34,470 bases of DNA from positions 29,338-63,807 of the forward strand of contig NZ_JAGBKM010000020.1 of assembly GCF_017498085.1 (NCBI RefSeq). Reading direction: 5' to 3'. Numbering within the stretch: the first letter of the stretch is position 1; each line of letters begins with the position of its first letter. This DNA comes from Psychrobacter coccoides (GTDB lineage Bacteria > Pseudomonadota > Gammaproteobacteria > Pseudomonadales > Moraxellaceae). A program made the translations under genes and the position numbers. Positions 26,071 to 34,470 of the stretch are shown piece by piece. The notes under the pieces were generated by a model. The model was not told the origin of the DNA. It made no database searches and worked only from the letters and a program-made list of their open reading frames with translations.

Positions 26071-26811
26071 TTATTGCTCTTGGGTTAGCAAGTCCACCAA
26101 GTCTTGCGGTGTCTCGACCTGATAGTTGGGGTGCTGGGCGGCAAGCGCTGCACTTGATGCTGTACCGTAGTTGACGGCGATACTGGTCATCCCCAACTGA
26201 TTTGCCATTTGAATATCATAAATACTGTCCCCGACAAACACTGCCTGAGAAGTCCGCTGCTGGGTATGTACTAAGATATCCGTTAGCATCTGTGGATCAG
26301 GCTTTGACCCTGCTTCGTCGGCACAGCGAGTCATGACAAAATAATCATGGCTATCAGAGGCGTCCAATACCCTATCAAGGCCTTTTCGCTTTTTTCCCGT
26401 TGCAACTGCAAGCTGTTTGCCTTGCTGCTGTAGGGTTTGTAGCATCTCTTCGATAGAGTCAAACAAAGGCGTACGATGACTGTTGGCGATATAGTAATCT
26501 GCGTAGCTCTGCTGAATGGCAAGCTTTTGCTGCTTAGTCGCTTGCGGATATAAGATTTCAATGCCATTCATTAAGCTAAGGCCGATAATATCTTGTACCG
26601 CTTTATCCGTGGTCTGAAAGCCGTGCTCTTCTCCTGCTATATGCATAGACTCAACGATTAAGCCAATCGAGTCCATCAAAGTACCATCCCAATCAAAGAT
26701 GATAAGCGTCTTATCTGCTAAGCTATGATCAGTTGATAAATCAGACCCCATAGCAGTAGAGCTCATGGGGCCAGAAGGCTTTGAACCCGTGTAATTTGGA
26801 TACTCTCTCAT
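26071..26811 (-). CDS. HAD-superfamily hydrolase, phosphoglycolate phosphatase-like
   Basis: 246-residue cytoplasmic phosphatase of HAD subfamily IA. Motif I is FDWDGTLMDS with nucleophile Asp40 and general acid Asp42; motif II ends in VATGKK with Thr; the motif III Lys lies in KRKGLD or KPDPQ; motif IV is FVGDSIYDIQMA. A helical cap lies between motifs I and II. Substrate unknown, but it could be phosphoglycolate, pyrophosphate or a sugar phosphate. GAGGT precedes the ATG at 26811. It lies 61 bases downstream of rluC on the same strand, an arrangement seen in Moraxellaceae; likely cotranscribed. The N-terminal 30 residues are polar and lack motif content. Confidence 0.88.
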   Translation of the reverse strand: MREYPNYTGSKPSGPMSSTAMGSDLSTDHSLADKTLIIFDWDGTLMDSIGLIVESMHIAGEEHGFQTTDKAVQDIIGLSLMNGIEILYPQATKQQKLAIQQSYADYYIANSHRTPLFDSIEEMLQTLQQQGKQLAVATGKKRKGLDRVLDASDSHDYFVMTRCADEAGSKPDPQMLTDILVHTQQRTSQAVFVGDSIYDIQMANQLGMTSIAVNYGTASSAALAAQHPNYQVETPQDLVDLLTQEQ

Positions 26812-26872
26812 ACATTTACCTCAGAAAATCTCGGTAGATTCTGTTGTTTTAACAATCACCAAACCCTTAAGC

Positions 26873-27898
26873 CTACTTAGGCAGCTTAGCCTGCTCTGGT
26901 AACCAGTCTGCCATATCATCTGGCAACGGCGCTGTAATCGCTTCATAACCTGGAATATCCAAGCGCCATGCATGCAAACACAGACGATGGACGCCTGACT
27001 TGTCATGGACGTTGTATTTATCATCACCCAAGATAGCATGACCGATATGCGCCAAGTGCACACGGATTTGATGCGTACGCCCTGTCAGCGGCTTGGCTTC
27101 TATCAAGCTCACCGACTGATTGCTCATCTTAAACCGCTCGTGAACCTTAATGTCGGTTTGGCTTTCTTTGGCTTGCGGGTCCTGTACATCTACTTTGACA
27201 CGGCGCTCACCGCTGGCCAGTGTATAGCGCAGTAGCGGCGCATCGATACGCTGCTCACCCATCACAGGCTGTCCATTGGCCAGACATAGATAATGCTTTT
27301 GAATGGTTTTGTCGACCAGATGCTGCTGCAAGGTCTTTAGCGCTGAACGCTTTTTAGAGATCATCAGCAGCCCTGAGGTGTCTTTATCGATACGATGTAC
27401 CAGCTCAAGGTATTTTTTACCCGTCACTTCGCGCATGGCTTCGATGACGCCAAAGTCCAGGCCGCTACCTCCATGGACAGCAATCCCAGAGGGCTTATTG
27501 AGCACTAGCATGCCATCGTCCTCATAGACTATCCGTGCGAGTAAGCTGTTGGCAAACTCAGTACTGATGATTGGCTTTTCACGGGTCGCCAGCTGTACCG
27601 GTGCTATACGCACAATGTCTTCACGCTGCAATCTGTCATGGGCTTTACAGCGTTTGTTATTGACTCGAACCTCATCAGAACGAATCATTTTATAAATATG
27701 TGATTTTGGCAGCCCTTTGAGACGATTGAGTAGGAAATTATCTAAACGCTGGTCGTGTTGATGGCGAGTGACTTCAAGATAGTTCACTTTTTTAAAGTTG
27801 CCAATCTCGTCATCAGCGCTTTGCGGACGGGCTTTGCTATTAAATATCACCGGTGCTTCATGGGTGGGTGCATGGTCATTCATTGTTGAGTTTGTCAT
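26873..27898 (-). CDS. rluC: 23S rRNA pseudouridine synthase RluC
   Basis: 341-residue enzyme expected to make pseudouridines at 955, 2504 and 2580 of 23S rRNA. An S4 RNA-binding domain (about 48-105, RLDNFLLNRLKGLPKSHIYKMIRSDEVRVNNKR divided across it) precedes the RluA/RluC catalytic domain with HRIDKDTSG at 168-176 (nucleophile Asp171) and LTGRTHQIRVHLAHIGHAILGDDKY. The product of the same family RluD cannot be fully excluded, but position opposite rne favours RluC. The first 40 residues are an extra polar lead. No strong ribosome-binding site is seen. Confidence 0.93.
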   Translation of the reverse strand: MTNSTMNDHAPTHEAPVIFNSKARPQSADDEIGNFKKVNYLEVTRHQHDQRLDNFLLNRLKGLPKSHIYKMIRSDEVRVNNKRCKAHDRLQREDIVRIAPVQLATREKPIISTEFANSLLARIVYEDDGMLVLNKPSGIAVHGGSGLDFGVIEAMREVTGKKYLELVHRIDKDTSGLLMISKKRSALKTLQQHLVDKTIQKHYLCLANGQPVMGEQRIDAPLLRYTLASGERRVKVDVQDPQAKESQTDIKVHERFKMSNQSVSLIEAKPLTGRTHQIRVHLAHIGHAILGDDKYNVHDKSGVHRLCLHAWRLDIPGYEAITAPLPDDMADWLPEQAKLPK

Positions 27899-29040
27899 TT
27901 TTAGTTAGGTATTTACACAAAGATTTGCTATAGTTTAGCATGTTGAGCGCCAATTAAGCAGAGACTGCAGCAATATTAGTTATTGTTCATTATTGTGCGA
28001 CTCATCATGTTTTTGGAGCAAGGTATTTGATTACTATCAGTATTTTGCTTGATAAAATGTTTTATTAACTAAATATATTCGTGTTGATAAGTTGAGCAAA
28101 TGCGCTCATTTATTAAGCGATAACAGCACACAATTACTCATTTAACGCCTGACCACGACTTGATTTACAATCATTTTGGCATGTGCAGTTGAGCAAGTGA
28201 TGGTAGTTCGATATCAAGGGTTGATCACTGCCTGAGGATCGGCGGTCAAACAGACCTATTAAGAGTTACATAAACCGACATACAACGCCGTAGTATAAAC
28301 CGGCCATCTTTCTGTTTGCCGAGTACGCCCCGCTGAATACCAGCGCAGTGGCACTCATGATATCAGCTACCAAAATATTATAAATGTTGAAGATAATACG
28401 ATAAAAAATATAGGTATAGCCATTCTAACAACCAACGCTAAAAACCAGAATAGCAAGGAAAACGAGTACAAGCCCTACGCCCTGTAGGCTAAGCGAGTTT
28501 GACCCGTTAATCATATTTTTTGGATTTGGTATTAGAACGACTAGACTGATTTACCTCATACTAAGCAAGACGCTGATGTTTGTATCATACTGGACTGACG
28601 CCTTAATACCCTCTTACAAAGCGTATTAAAATACTCAGTCAGAGCCAACATGAGCAAAACTGTGGAGTTTTTTGTAGCCTTACACCCTGCATCTGCTTCC
28701 ACAACCCTAAGCTTTAGATATGAGAAGATAAAGTACGCTACTTTTAAACCAGCGCTAGCGAGCAAGTTATGACCAGCCGCCAAGATACGATCATGGTTGC
28801 GCTTGTTATTTATCTCTATTTATCTGAGCGTGACGCTCAACTAACATCTATATACCGCTGACCTCATTTAGCGGCACTAGCTTTACTGCCAAACCACTGA
28901 TTGCTTCGGTTGTTTTTATATTAGCTGTTGCCCGTTTGGCGACGTGAAGACATCGTTAATGCTTTTAGAAGAAGCTTTACCCGCAGTTTTTCAGTATAAA
29001 GACCCGCTCGTCGTTGTTATGCGTACTCATAGGAACTGGT
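27899..29040. promoter_or_regulatory. Long rluC-rne intergenic region, probable rne leader
   Basis: 1.14 kb without a convincing gene. Visible structures on the plus strand: CGCTG/CAGCG hairpin (28331-28345), AGCCCTAC/GTAGGCT hairpin (28470-28489), TGAGCG/CGCTCA hairpin (28825-28839) and CCGCT/AGCGG stem (28856-28875). A possible promoter is TTGAAG followed by TATAGG near 28387-28415. In other gammaproteobacteria rne has a long 5' leader that RNase E itself cleaves to limit its own level; that comparison is inference here. AGGA (29031-29034) serves the rne ATG. Confidence 0.5.
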
Positions 29041-32000
29041 ATGAAACGCATCTTAATTAACGCTACTCAAAACGAAGAAATTCGTGTTGCCCTTTGTAAA
29101 GGCAATCACCTGTACGACTTCGATCTCGAAAACCGTACCCGCGAACAGAAAAAATCCAACATTTATAAAGGCCACGTCACTCGTGTCGAACCTTCTTTAG
29201 AGGCGGTATTTGTAGAATATGGCTCACAGCGTCAAGGCTTTTTGCCGGTTCGTGAGATTTCTGCCGAATATCTAAGTGGCAACCCACGAGATGAAAACAT
29301 CAAAAAGCTGATCAAAGAAGGTGATGAGCTGATCGTACAGGTCGAAAAAGAAGAGCGTGGCAACAAAGGCGCTGCGTTATCGACCTATGTCTCTCTAGCA
29401 GGCCGTTATCTGGTCTTGATGCCAAACAACCCTCGTGGCGGCGGTATCTCACGTCAAATCTCTGGCAAGCTACGTGAAGACATGAAGCGTATGCTAGGCA
29501 ATCTCGACTTACCAAAGGGCATGAGTGTCATCATCCGTACCGCTGGTATCGGCAAAACGCAAGAAGATTTACAGCACGACCTCAATCATCTGCTCAACAT
29601 CTGGCAAGCCATCCAAGAACAAAATAAAAAATACCCTTCTCCCCGTCTGGTGCATCAAGAAGCGGGCGTGGTCACTCGTGCCGTACGTGACTACTTACGT
29701 GATGATATCAGCGAGATTTGGATCGATAACGAAAACGCCTATATTGAGGCAGCAGGCTTCATCGAGGCAGTGATGCCAACACAAGCGGACAAGCTCCGTA
29801 AGTACACAGATTATGAGCCCATGTTTGCTCGCTTCAATGTCGAAAAACAAATCGAAACAGCCTATCAACGTGAGGTGCGTCTGCCTTCAGGTGGCTCTAT
29901 CGTCATCGACCAGACCGAAGCTCTGGTATCAATCGACATCAACTCGGCCAAGTCAACCAAAGGCTCAGACGTCGCTGAAACCGCTTATCACACCAACTTG
30001 GAAGCCGCTGATGAGATCGCTCGTCAGCTGCGTCTGCGTGACATGGGCGGCCTTATCGTCATTGATTTCATTGATATGAATGATAATAAACACCAAAAAG
30101 AGGTGGAAAAACGTCTGGTCGATGCCACCAAATACGACCGTGCCCGTGTGCAATTTGGCGAGATATCAAAGTTTGGCTTGATGGAAATGAGTCGTCAGCG
30201 CTTGCGCCCTTCACTAGAAGAGTCGACAGGTTATATCTGCCCCCGCTGTCATGGTAACGGCATGATTCGTGACCTGCGCTCACTGTCTTTATCTATCATG
30301 CGTCAAATCGAACAAATCGCTCTAAAAGAGCGTCAAGGCGAGGTTCAGGCAGAAGTACCGACCGATATTGCCGCATTTATACTCAATGAAAAGCGCGACA
30401 GCCTCGTCTATTTAGAGCAAGACAGTGGTACTCGTATCACTATCTTGCCTCACGCTCATCTTGAGTCGCCAAACTTTAAACTCCATTTCAATCGTGACGG
30501 TTTTGCTCCGACCAGCTATGAGCGTATCACTGATACTCAGCAGCAAGAACATAGCGATCTTGGCTATGATGTAGACTGGCAAACCGCTGACGCTGAGCGC
30601 CCTGAGCAGCAGCCCACCCGTAAACCTCGCAAAGTCACGGCGCAGCAGTCCAACCAAACTAAAGGACGTGCACCATCAGCTGCCCAGACTTCGCCAAATC
30701 GTGAACCAACCACTGCTTCAGGCACCAAGGCTCACACCAAAGAGACACAAGTCTCGTCGTCACGTGCAGCGACCAACCACAGCCAAGGCCAACAAACGAC
30801 CTCAGCGCCAGCAACCACGACGCCTGCAACCACTGCACCACCACAAGCCGTCGCTTGGTTATCAAACCTCTTTGCCCAAGCGCCGCAAGCACAAACAAGC
30901 GCTAGCGTCAGCAGTCGTGATGCTGCTGAAGCCATCGAAGCACTGGTCAATACAGGCGCTCAAAGCCTAGGGTCTTTTGGTCAGGTTGACAACAGCGCTC
31001 TGGCCCACGCTCAAAGTACCACCCCGACCAGTCAATCTTCAGACACTCACCTGCAGTCAGCCCAACAAAACGACAGCGATGATAATAATGACAGCAGCCA
31101 TGACAAAGGGGATGATAAAAGAAGACGTAAATCACGCAAACCACGACCATCTAAATCACGTCCAAGAAAAGAACAACGTGATGACACGGCATCGTCCAAT
31201 GGCAGAGCGGTGACGGCTGACAGCGACAAACAGACCAGTAGCCAAGATAAGCGTGAGACGAATAAGCGCAGTAGCGATCGTGGCCGTAATCGTCAAAACG
31301 ACGAGCGTAATGACAAAAACCAGCAAGTCAGCAGTACTGATGAGCAAACGCCTGCTAAACGGAAAGCCCGCAGCAAGCGTGACTCACGGGGCAAGCTTGA
31401 GCGCGGCGAAACCCTTAGCGCTCCTGATAGCAAAAAGCAAAGCAGTTCATCGGCATCTGCCAGCAATAAGGCGCAGTCCAATGCTAAGCGCAGCCAAGAC
31501 CCTAACGAAGTCACCTTGCAAGTCAATGAAGCCCCAACCAAGCTCAAAACAGCTGAAGTGGTGCATCTGTCTTTAGACGACAGTAAGGCAGACAAAGCAG
31601 CGGCAAAAGAAACAACGACGCAAGCTCATGTCGCCGCAGCAGACAAGCAGTCTGAGACTGGCAAGCCTAGCCACAAGCAAGCCACGGCTTCTACAGACGC
31701 TACGCCAGCTGATGCCAGCACTGACGAGCAGGCTCAGAACCGCTTGCCAGCTGATACAAAAACGGACAGCGTCAAAGACAGTGAGACAGCCAAGAGCAAA
31801 ACCACTGAGAACAGCGCCGCCCAAGCGACTGCAGCCGTTACGGGTTCAGACGATCATGCTGAGTTTACCCTAACGCCTGAGGTCTTGTTTGCTGAGCGTT
31901 ATGTCACTGCTCAGAAGTTTGGCCAAGCCAGCAACGATCCCCGTGTGGTACGCCAGCAACAAGCGTCAACAACTCAAGCCAACAGCACGCCAGCTCCAAT

Positions 32001-32913
32001 GAGTGCGCCTACGATTCGTGGTACGGTTGGCGAGTTTATTCGTACTGTCATAGCTGATGCAGACAGTCGACTGCAAACTGATGGCGTGATTAGATGCTTT
32101 ATCGACGCTATCGAAGCACAAGTACAGCCATCAGAGTCTGCGAAAACGCTGATTAATGACAATAGCAAAGCTGATGATGGGCCGTTTGACTTTAGCAACT
32201 ATGGCTATGAGCCGTTGAGTGCAGATTATATCGCCCGTTTTGATGCTATGACCCAAGCCGTCAGTCAGTTTGCATTGGCACAAGGTAAAACTGAAGTAGC
32301 GCCACGTGCTATTAGCAAGCGTGCCAGTAACGACCCTCGTGGACAGCATCCTGACTATCAGTCAGAGCAGCCAAGCCAAGAGGTGCAGCCGCAAACGGAC
32401 TTGGCATCTGAGACGGTCGCTAATGACACTCAAACAGACGTCGCTCAAGTCGATGCCACTCAAACCAGCGAGCAGATCGACGCTCATGACATTGATGCTC
32501 ATGACATTGACGCTCATGACATTGACGCTCATGACATTGACGCTCATGACATTGACGCTCATGACATTGACGCTCATGATATAGAGGCTGATGCGCTAAG
32601 CAGTCAACAGCAAGCGGATAACATCACGACAGAAAGCGAGCAATTGCTAGAGGTAGAGCGAACCGGTATGGATGAGTCTGCAAAAGAAGAAGATTCAGCA
32701 GGCAAATCTAAAACCACCATTGCCAGTTATAAAAACATGATCGAAAATGTCGCAGAGCAGTTGCTGCCACAGACGGGGATGTTTAACCTGACGACGCCAA
32801 AGGTTCCTAAGGCTCGCAGCCGCAAACCCAAAGCGGAGCATAAAAAACCGTCACAAGCCGAAAAGGCACAGGACGATGCGGTAGAGACTGAGCGCTCAAA
32901 CAGCGACAGCTGA
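29041..32913 (+). CDS. rne: Ribonuclease E
   Basis: 1290-residue endoribonuclease and degradosome scaffold. The catalytic half (about 1-515) contains the S1 domain (about 35-120), 5' sensor/RNase H-like parts, the DNase I-like Mg2+ site with Asp299 (SIDINSAKS) and Asp342 (VIDFIDMND), and the Zn-link CPRC at 400-403 that joins the tetramer. The rest (about 520-1290) is low-complexity Ser/Thr/Ala/Gln/Asp/Lys sequence, including an Arg/Lys-rich RNA-binding stretch near 692-712, and an IDAHD repeat block. E. coli RNase E has 1061 residues, so this is long. The ATG at 29041 follows AGGA; an in-frame TTG at 29014 is not favoured. Strong terminator downstream. Confidence 0.97.
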   Translation: MKRILINATQNEEIRVALCKGNHLYDFDLENRTREQKKSNIYKGHVTRVEPSLEAVFVEYGSQRQGFLPVREISAEYLSGNPRDENIKKLIKEGDELIVQVEKEERGNKGAALSTYVSLAGRYLVLMPNNPRGGGISRQISGKLREDMKRMLGNLDLPKGMSVIIRTAGIGKTQEDLQHDLNHLLNIWQAIQEQNKKYPSPRLVHQEAGVVTRAVRDYLRDDISEIWIDNENAYIEAAGFIEAVMPTQADKLRKYTDYEPMFARFNVEKQIETAYQREVRLPSGGSIVIDQTEALVSIDINSAKSTKGSDVAETAYHTNLEAADEIARQLRLRDMGGLIVIDFIDMNDNKHQKEVEKRLVDATKYDRARVQFGEISKFGLMEMSRQRLRPSLEESTGYICPRCHGNGMIRDLRSLSLSIMRQIEQIALKERQGEVQAEVPTDIAAFILNEKRDSLVYLEQDSGTRITILPHAHLESPNFKLHFNRDGFAPTSYERITDTQQQEHSDLGYDVDWQTADAERPEQQPTRKPRKVTAQQSNQTKGRAPSAAQTSPNREPTTASGTKAHTKETQVSSSRAATNHSQGQQTTSAPATTTPATTAPPQAVAWLSNLFAQAPQAQTSASVSSRDAAEAIEALVNTGAQSLGSFGQVDNSALAHAQSTTPTSQSSDTHLQSAQQNDSDDNNDSSHDKGDDKRRRKSRKPRPSKSRPRKEQRDDTASSNGRAVTADSDKQTSSQDKRETNKRSSDRGRNRQNDERNDKNQQVSSTDEQTPAKRKARSKRDSRGKLERGETLSAPDSKKQSSSSASASNKAQSNAKRSQDPNEVTLQVNEAPTKLKTAEVVHLSLDDSKADKAAAKETTTQAHVAAADKQSETGKPSHKQATASTDATPADASTDEQAQNRLPADTKTDSVKDSETAKSKTTENSAAQATAAVTGSDDHAEFTLTPEVLFAERYVTAQKFGQASNDPRVVRQQQASTTQANSTPAPMSAPTIRGTVGEFIRTVIADADSRLQTDGVIRCFIDAIEAQVQPSESAKTLINDNSKADDGPFDFSNYGYEPLSADYIARFDAMTQAVSQFALAQGKTEVAPRAISKRASNDPRGQHPDYQSEQPSQEVQPQTDLASETVANDTQTDVAQVDATQTSEQIDAHDIDAHDIDAHDIDAHDIDAHDIDAHDIDAHDIEADALSSQQQADNITTESEQLLEVERTGMDESAKEEDSAGKSKTTIASYKNMIENVAEQLLPQTGMFNLTTPKVPKARSRKPKAEHKKPSQAEKAQDDAVETERSNSDS
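32476..32580 (+). repeat. 15-bp tandem repeat in rne, seven copies (IDAHD)
   Basis: The unit ATTGACGCTCATGAC repeats without gaps seven times (32476-32580), followed by one degenerate copy (32581-32595). Copies 3 to 6 are identical; copies 1, 2 and 7 differ by one base each. Each unit encodes Ile-Asp-Ala-His-Asp, so number changes keep the frame. The block lies in the disordered tail at residues about 1146-1180. Confidence 0.95.
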
Positions 32914-32945
32914 TATATGCTCGCAGCACGGTTAAGTATTAACTA

Positions 32946-32985
32946 AAAAAGCCCCAAAGTTGTCATAACTTTGGGGCTTTGCTGT
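32946..32985 (+). terminator. Rho-independent terminator after rne
   Basis: AAAGCCCCAAAGTT, loop GTCAT, AACTTTGGGGCTTT form a perfect 14-bp stem about 35 bases after the rne stop, with A run before and T run after. It could also end minus-strand transcription, but no minus gene ends immediately here. Confidence 0.92.
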
Positions 32986-33006
32986 TTTTATGCTGACCTA
33001 ACTGTC

Positions 33007-33110
33007 TATAGTCAAGGGATTTTAAAATCGTTACAAGGCGACCGCAGATAGTACACTAAATACATCTAGGGCGGGTAACACCGTAGCGGTTTAAAAGTAC
33101 TCCGACTATA
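33007..33110. repeat. 104-bp inverted-repeat element, copy 2
   Basis: Second copy of the element at 23390-23497, in the same orientation, starting TATAGTC and ending GACTATA. It differs by a few substitutions (for example GGG for GCA near the left end) and lacks one GACC. It sits between the rne terminator and the end of the DUF808 gene. Immediately after it TATAAAATGA is repeated at 16-bp spacing (33109-33134). Confidence 0.85.
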
Positions 33111-33140
33111 TAAAATGACAAACATATAAAATGAAAAACA

Positions 33141-34070
33141 TCAGTGTGCCGAAGATGCGCCGTTATCACCACGTATCTTACCTATAATAGTAAAGATAGC
33201 CACGACCGCTGCACCGATGATAAAGCCAATCACACCATTTAAGAGGGCTGTAGTGACACTCTCAAAAATCCCCGTGAGGTGTGCTAAGTCCTCTACACCA
33301 TCTTGTAAAAAGCCGATACCATGTACTAAGATGCCACCACCCACCAAAAACATGGCGAGCGTGCCAGCGATAGATAAAAACTTCATCAGCTTAGGCGCCG
33401 CAGTAAACAAAATCTCACCAACTTTTTGTTTAAAGTCACCTTCTTTGTCCATCATATGCAGTCCTGCATCATCGATCTTGACAATACCAGCCACCAAGCC
33501 ATAAATACCGACGGTGATGGCGACAGCGATAATCGACAACACCAAGCCTTTTTGCATTAAAGTGGCACCTGAGGCTACTGCAGAGCCAAGTGCAATCACA
33601 ATAATCTCAGCCGACAAAATAAAGTCTGTTCTAATGGCCCCTTTTATTTTTTGTTTCTCTAGGGCCACCAGATCTACGTTTTCGGCATTGGCCTGTAGAC
33701 GAGCGTTTTGCTCTTCATCATGTGGCAGTAGGTGCGGCCAGAACCGATGTATGACCTTTTCTGCGCCCTCATAAGCCAAATACAAACCACCACACATTAA
33801 TAAAAAAGTCACCAAAGGCGGATAGACAGCACTGATCAGCAGCGCTGCAGGCACAATAATAAGCTTGTTGACAAAAGAGCCCTTGGCCACTGCCCAAACG
33901 ACTGGCAGCTCTCGACTCGCTTTAACCCCAGATACTTGCTCCGCATTGAGTGCCAAGTCATCAGCCAACACCCCTGTGGTTTTTTTGGCCGCCACTTTGG
34001 TCATGGCTGAGACATCATCTAAAATGACACTGATGTCATCAAGCAACATTAATAAACTACCACCTGCCAT
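33141..34070 (-). CDS. DUF808 family inner-membrane protein (YedI-like)
   Basis: 309-residue protein with the DUF808/YedI signature start MAGGSLLMLLDDISVILDD and the VAAKKTTGVLADDLALNAEQVSG segment, then about six to seven hydrophobic helices (first IIVPAALLISAVYPP, last GVIGFIIGAAVVAIF). Family function is unknown. The ATG at 34070 has GAGGAAGG upstream. Its 3' end is 30 bases from the 104-bp repeat, and no obvious own terminator is seen. Confidence 0.9.
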   Translation of the reverse strand: MAGGSLLMLLDDISVILDDVSAMTKVAAKKTTGVLADDLALNAEQVSGVKASRELPVVWAVAKGSFVNKLIIVPAALLISAVYPPLVTFLLMCGGLYLAYEGAEKVIHRFWPHLLPHDEEQNARLQANAENVDLVALEKQKIKGAIRTDFILSAEIIVIALGSAVASGATLMQKGLVLSIIAVAITVGIYGLVAGIVKIDDAGLHMMDKEGDFKQKVGEILFTAAPKLMKFLSIAGTLAMFLVGGGILVHGIGFLQDGVEDLAHLTGIFESVTTALLNGVIGFIIGAAVVAIFTIIGKIRGDNGASSAH

Positions 34071-34470
34071 ACGCCTTCCTCAACATACATTTATTTGGGA
34101 TATTATCTGGCTACTTGGCGCCTAGATAAACCGTGTTTTTTTAGTGTACTAATAACGCCATACATAGATACAGACGCTGCTATTTATTGTAGACTATTTA
34201 GCCTGACTCATATGTGACATAGTAACAATGTATTTTGGTAACTGTGTAGGTTGTTTTTATTTTTTTTGTGTGACAAGTCTGCTGTGTAGCGTGTGTTGAA
34301 CATCTGGGTTGTGTTGGGTATCACGGTATGACACTGTCATTTTATCATCTAGCGCCGTAAAACCCCGTCCTTCTAGGGCGTGGATATCAGGCGTCAACCG
34401 TTGTCACCTAAGATTAAACATGCCTTGATAACCAAACGCATTGAGATCATAATTAATCCATGAAAACGCT
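34071..34470. other. Right edge, no complete gene
   Basis: 400 AT-rich bases with no convincing reading frame. A hairpin that recalls IS200/IS605-type ends (34362-34389) is listed separately. The remaining part shows no repeat I can support. A gene could begin just beyond the window. Confidence 0.45.
34362..34403. mobile_element. Possible IS200/IS605-type terminal hairpin
   Basis: AACCCCGTCCTTCTAGGGCGTGGATATCAG forms a 9-bp stem with one mismatch and a TCT loop, preceded by CGCCGTAAAA and followed by GGCGTCAAC. This resembles subterminal hairpins at the right ends of IS200/IS605 elements carrying tnpB, but no tnpA or tnpB gene lies in the 300 bases before it. Either a relic end or an element continuing beyond the window. 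Identity is from pattern memory only. Confidence 0.35.

Noticed and set aside
28556..28783. 75-codon minus-strand frame as a gene
   Set aside because: No ribosome-binding site, no recognisable domain, and it lies in a region with hairpins and biased composition; kept only as a possible relic or repeat.
30668..30970. Long alternate frames inside rne (also 31253-31576, 31573-31824)
   Set aside because: They overlap the disordered tail, where low-complexity DNA leaves other frames open; rne is unambiguous.
32476..32580. Short regular repeats as a CRISPR array
   Set aside because: The 15-bp units are contiguous with no spacers and lie in frame inside rne.

Overview
The window looks like a chromosomal segment of a gammaproteobacterium of the family Moraxellaceae, most likely Psychrobacter. 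The reasons are moderate GC content, protein sequences and local gene orders typical of that group (pilT-pilU beside yggS, fur opposite bamE, engB opposite a cytochrome c4 gene, rne opposite rluC), and a very long RNase E. This assignment is inference; no 16S gene is present. Almost everything is core housekeeping sequence. I see no tRNA, rRNA, CRISPR array, complete insertion sequence or prophage.

Layout: 1-3784 holds two minus-strand paralogues with one transmembrane helix, one with and one without an OmpA peptidoglycan-binding domain. 4084-5717 carries a rhomboid protease and a metallophosphoesterase. 5835-8377 carries purE, a terminator, purK and a yaiI-like gene. 8681-9319 is a small NAD(P)-binding protein. 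9456-12977 is a minus-strand block: an AI-2E/PerM-type permease, then pdxB, then epmA. A gene-poor kilobase holding a 176-bp MITE-like element separates this from nadE (13988-15679). Then come a PaeA/CorC-like protein and, on the opposite strand, yggS.

18228-20455 encodes the twitching-motility ATPases PilT and PilU. fur and bamE are divergent at 20548-21736. rnfH and an 11-12-helix NSS-like membrane protein form a translationally coupled minus-strand pair (21755-23256). Two periplasmic c-type cytochromes (23584-24884) lie opposite the ribosome-assembly GTPase EngB. A HAD phosphatase lies downstream of rluC on the minus strand. A 1.14-kb gene-free stretch precedes rne, whose product has a roughly 770-residue disordered tail with seven perfect or near-perfect IDAHD repeats. 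A DUF808 membrane protein and a possible IS200/IS605-type end close the window.

The most unusual elements are non-coding or repetitive: a 176-bp full-length palindrome with perfect 16-bp ends (13229-13404), a 104-108-bp inverted-repeat element present twice (23390-23497 and 33007-33110), the 15-bp tandem repeat in rne, the long rne upstream region, a palindrome over the probable rhomboid promoter, and the OmpA-like paralogue that has lost its OmpA domain. I did not find a convincing new multi-gene system.
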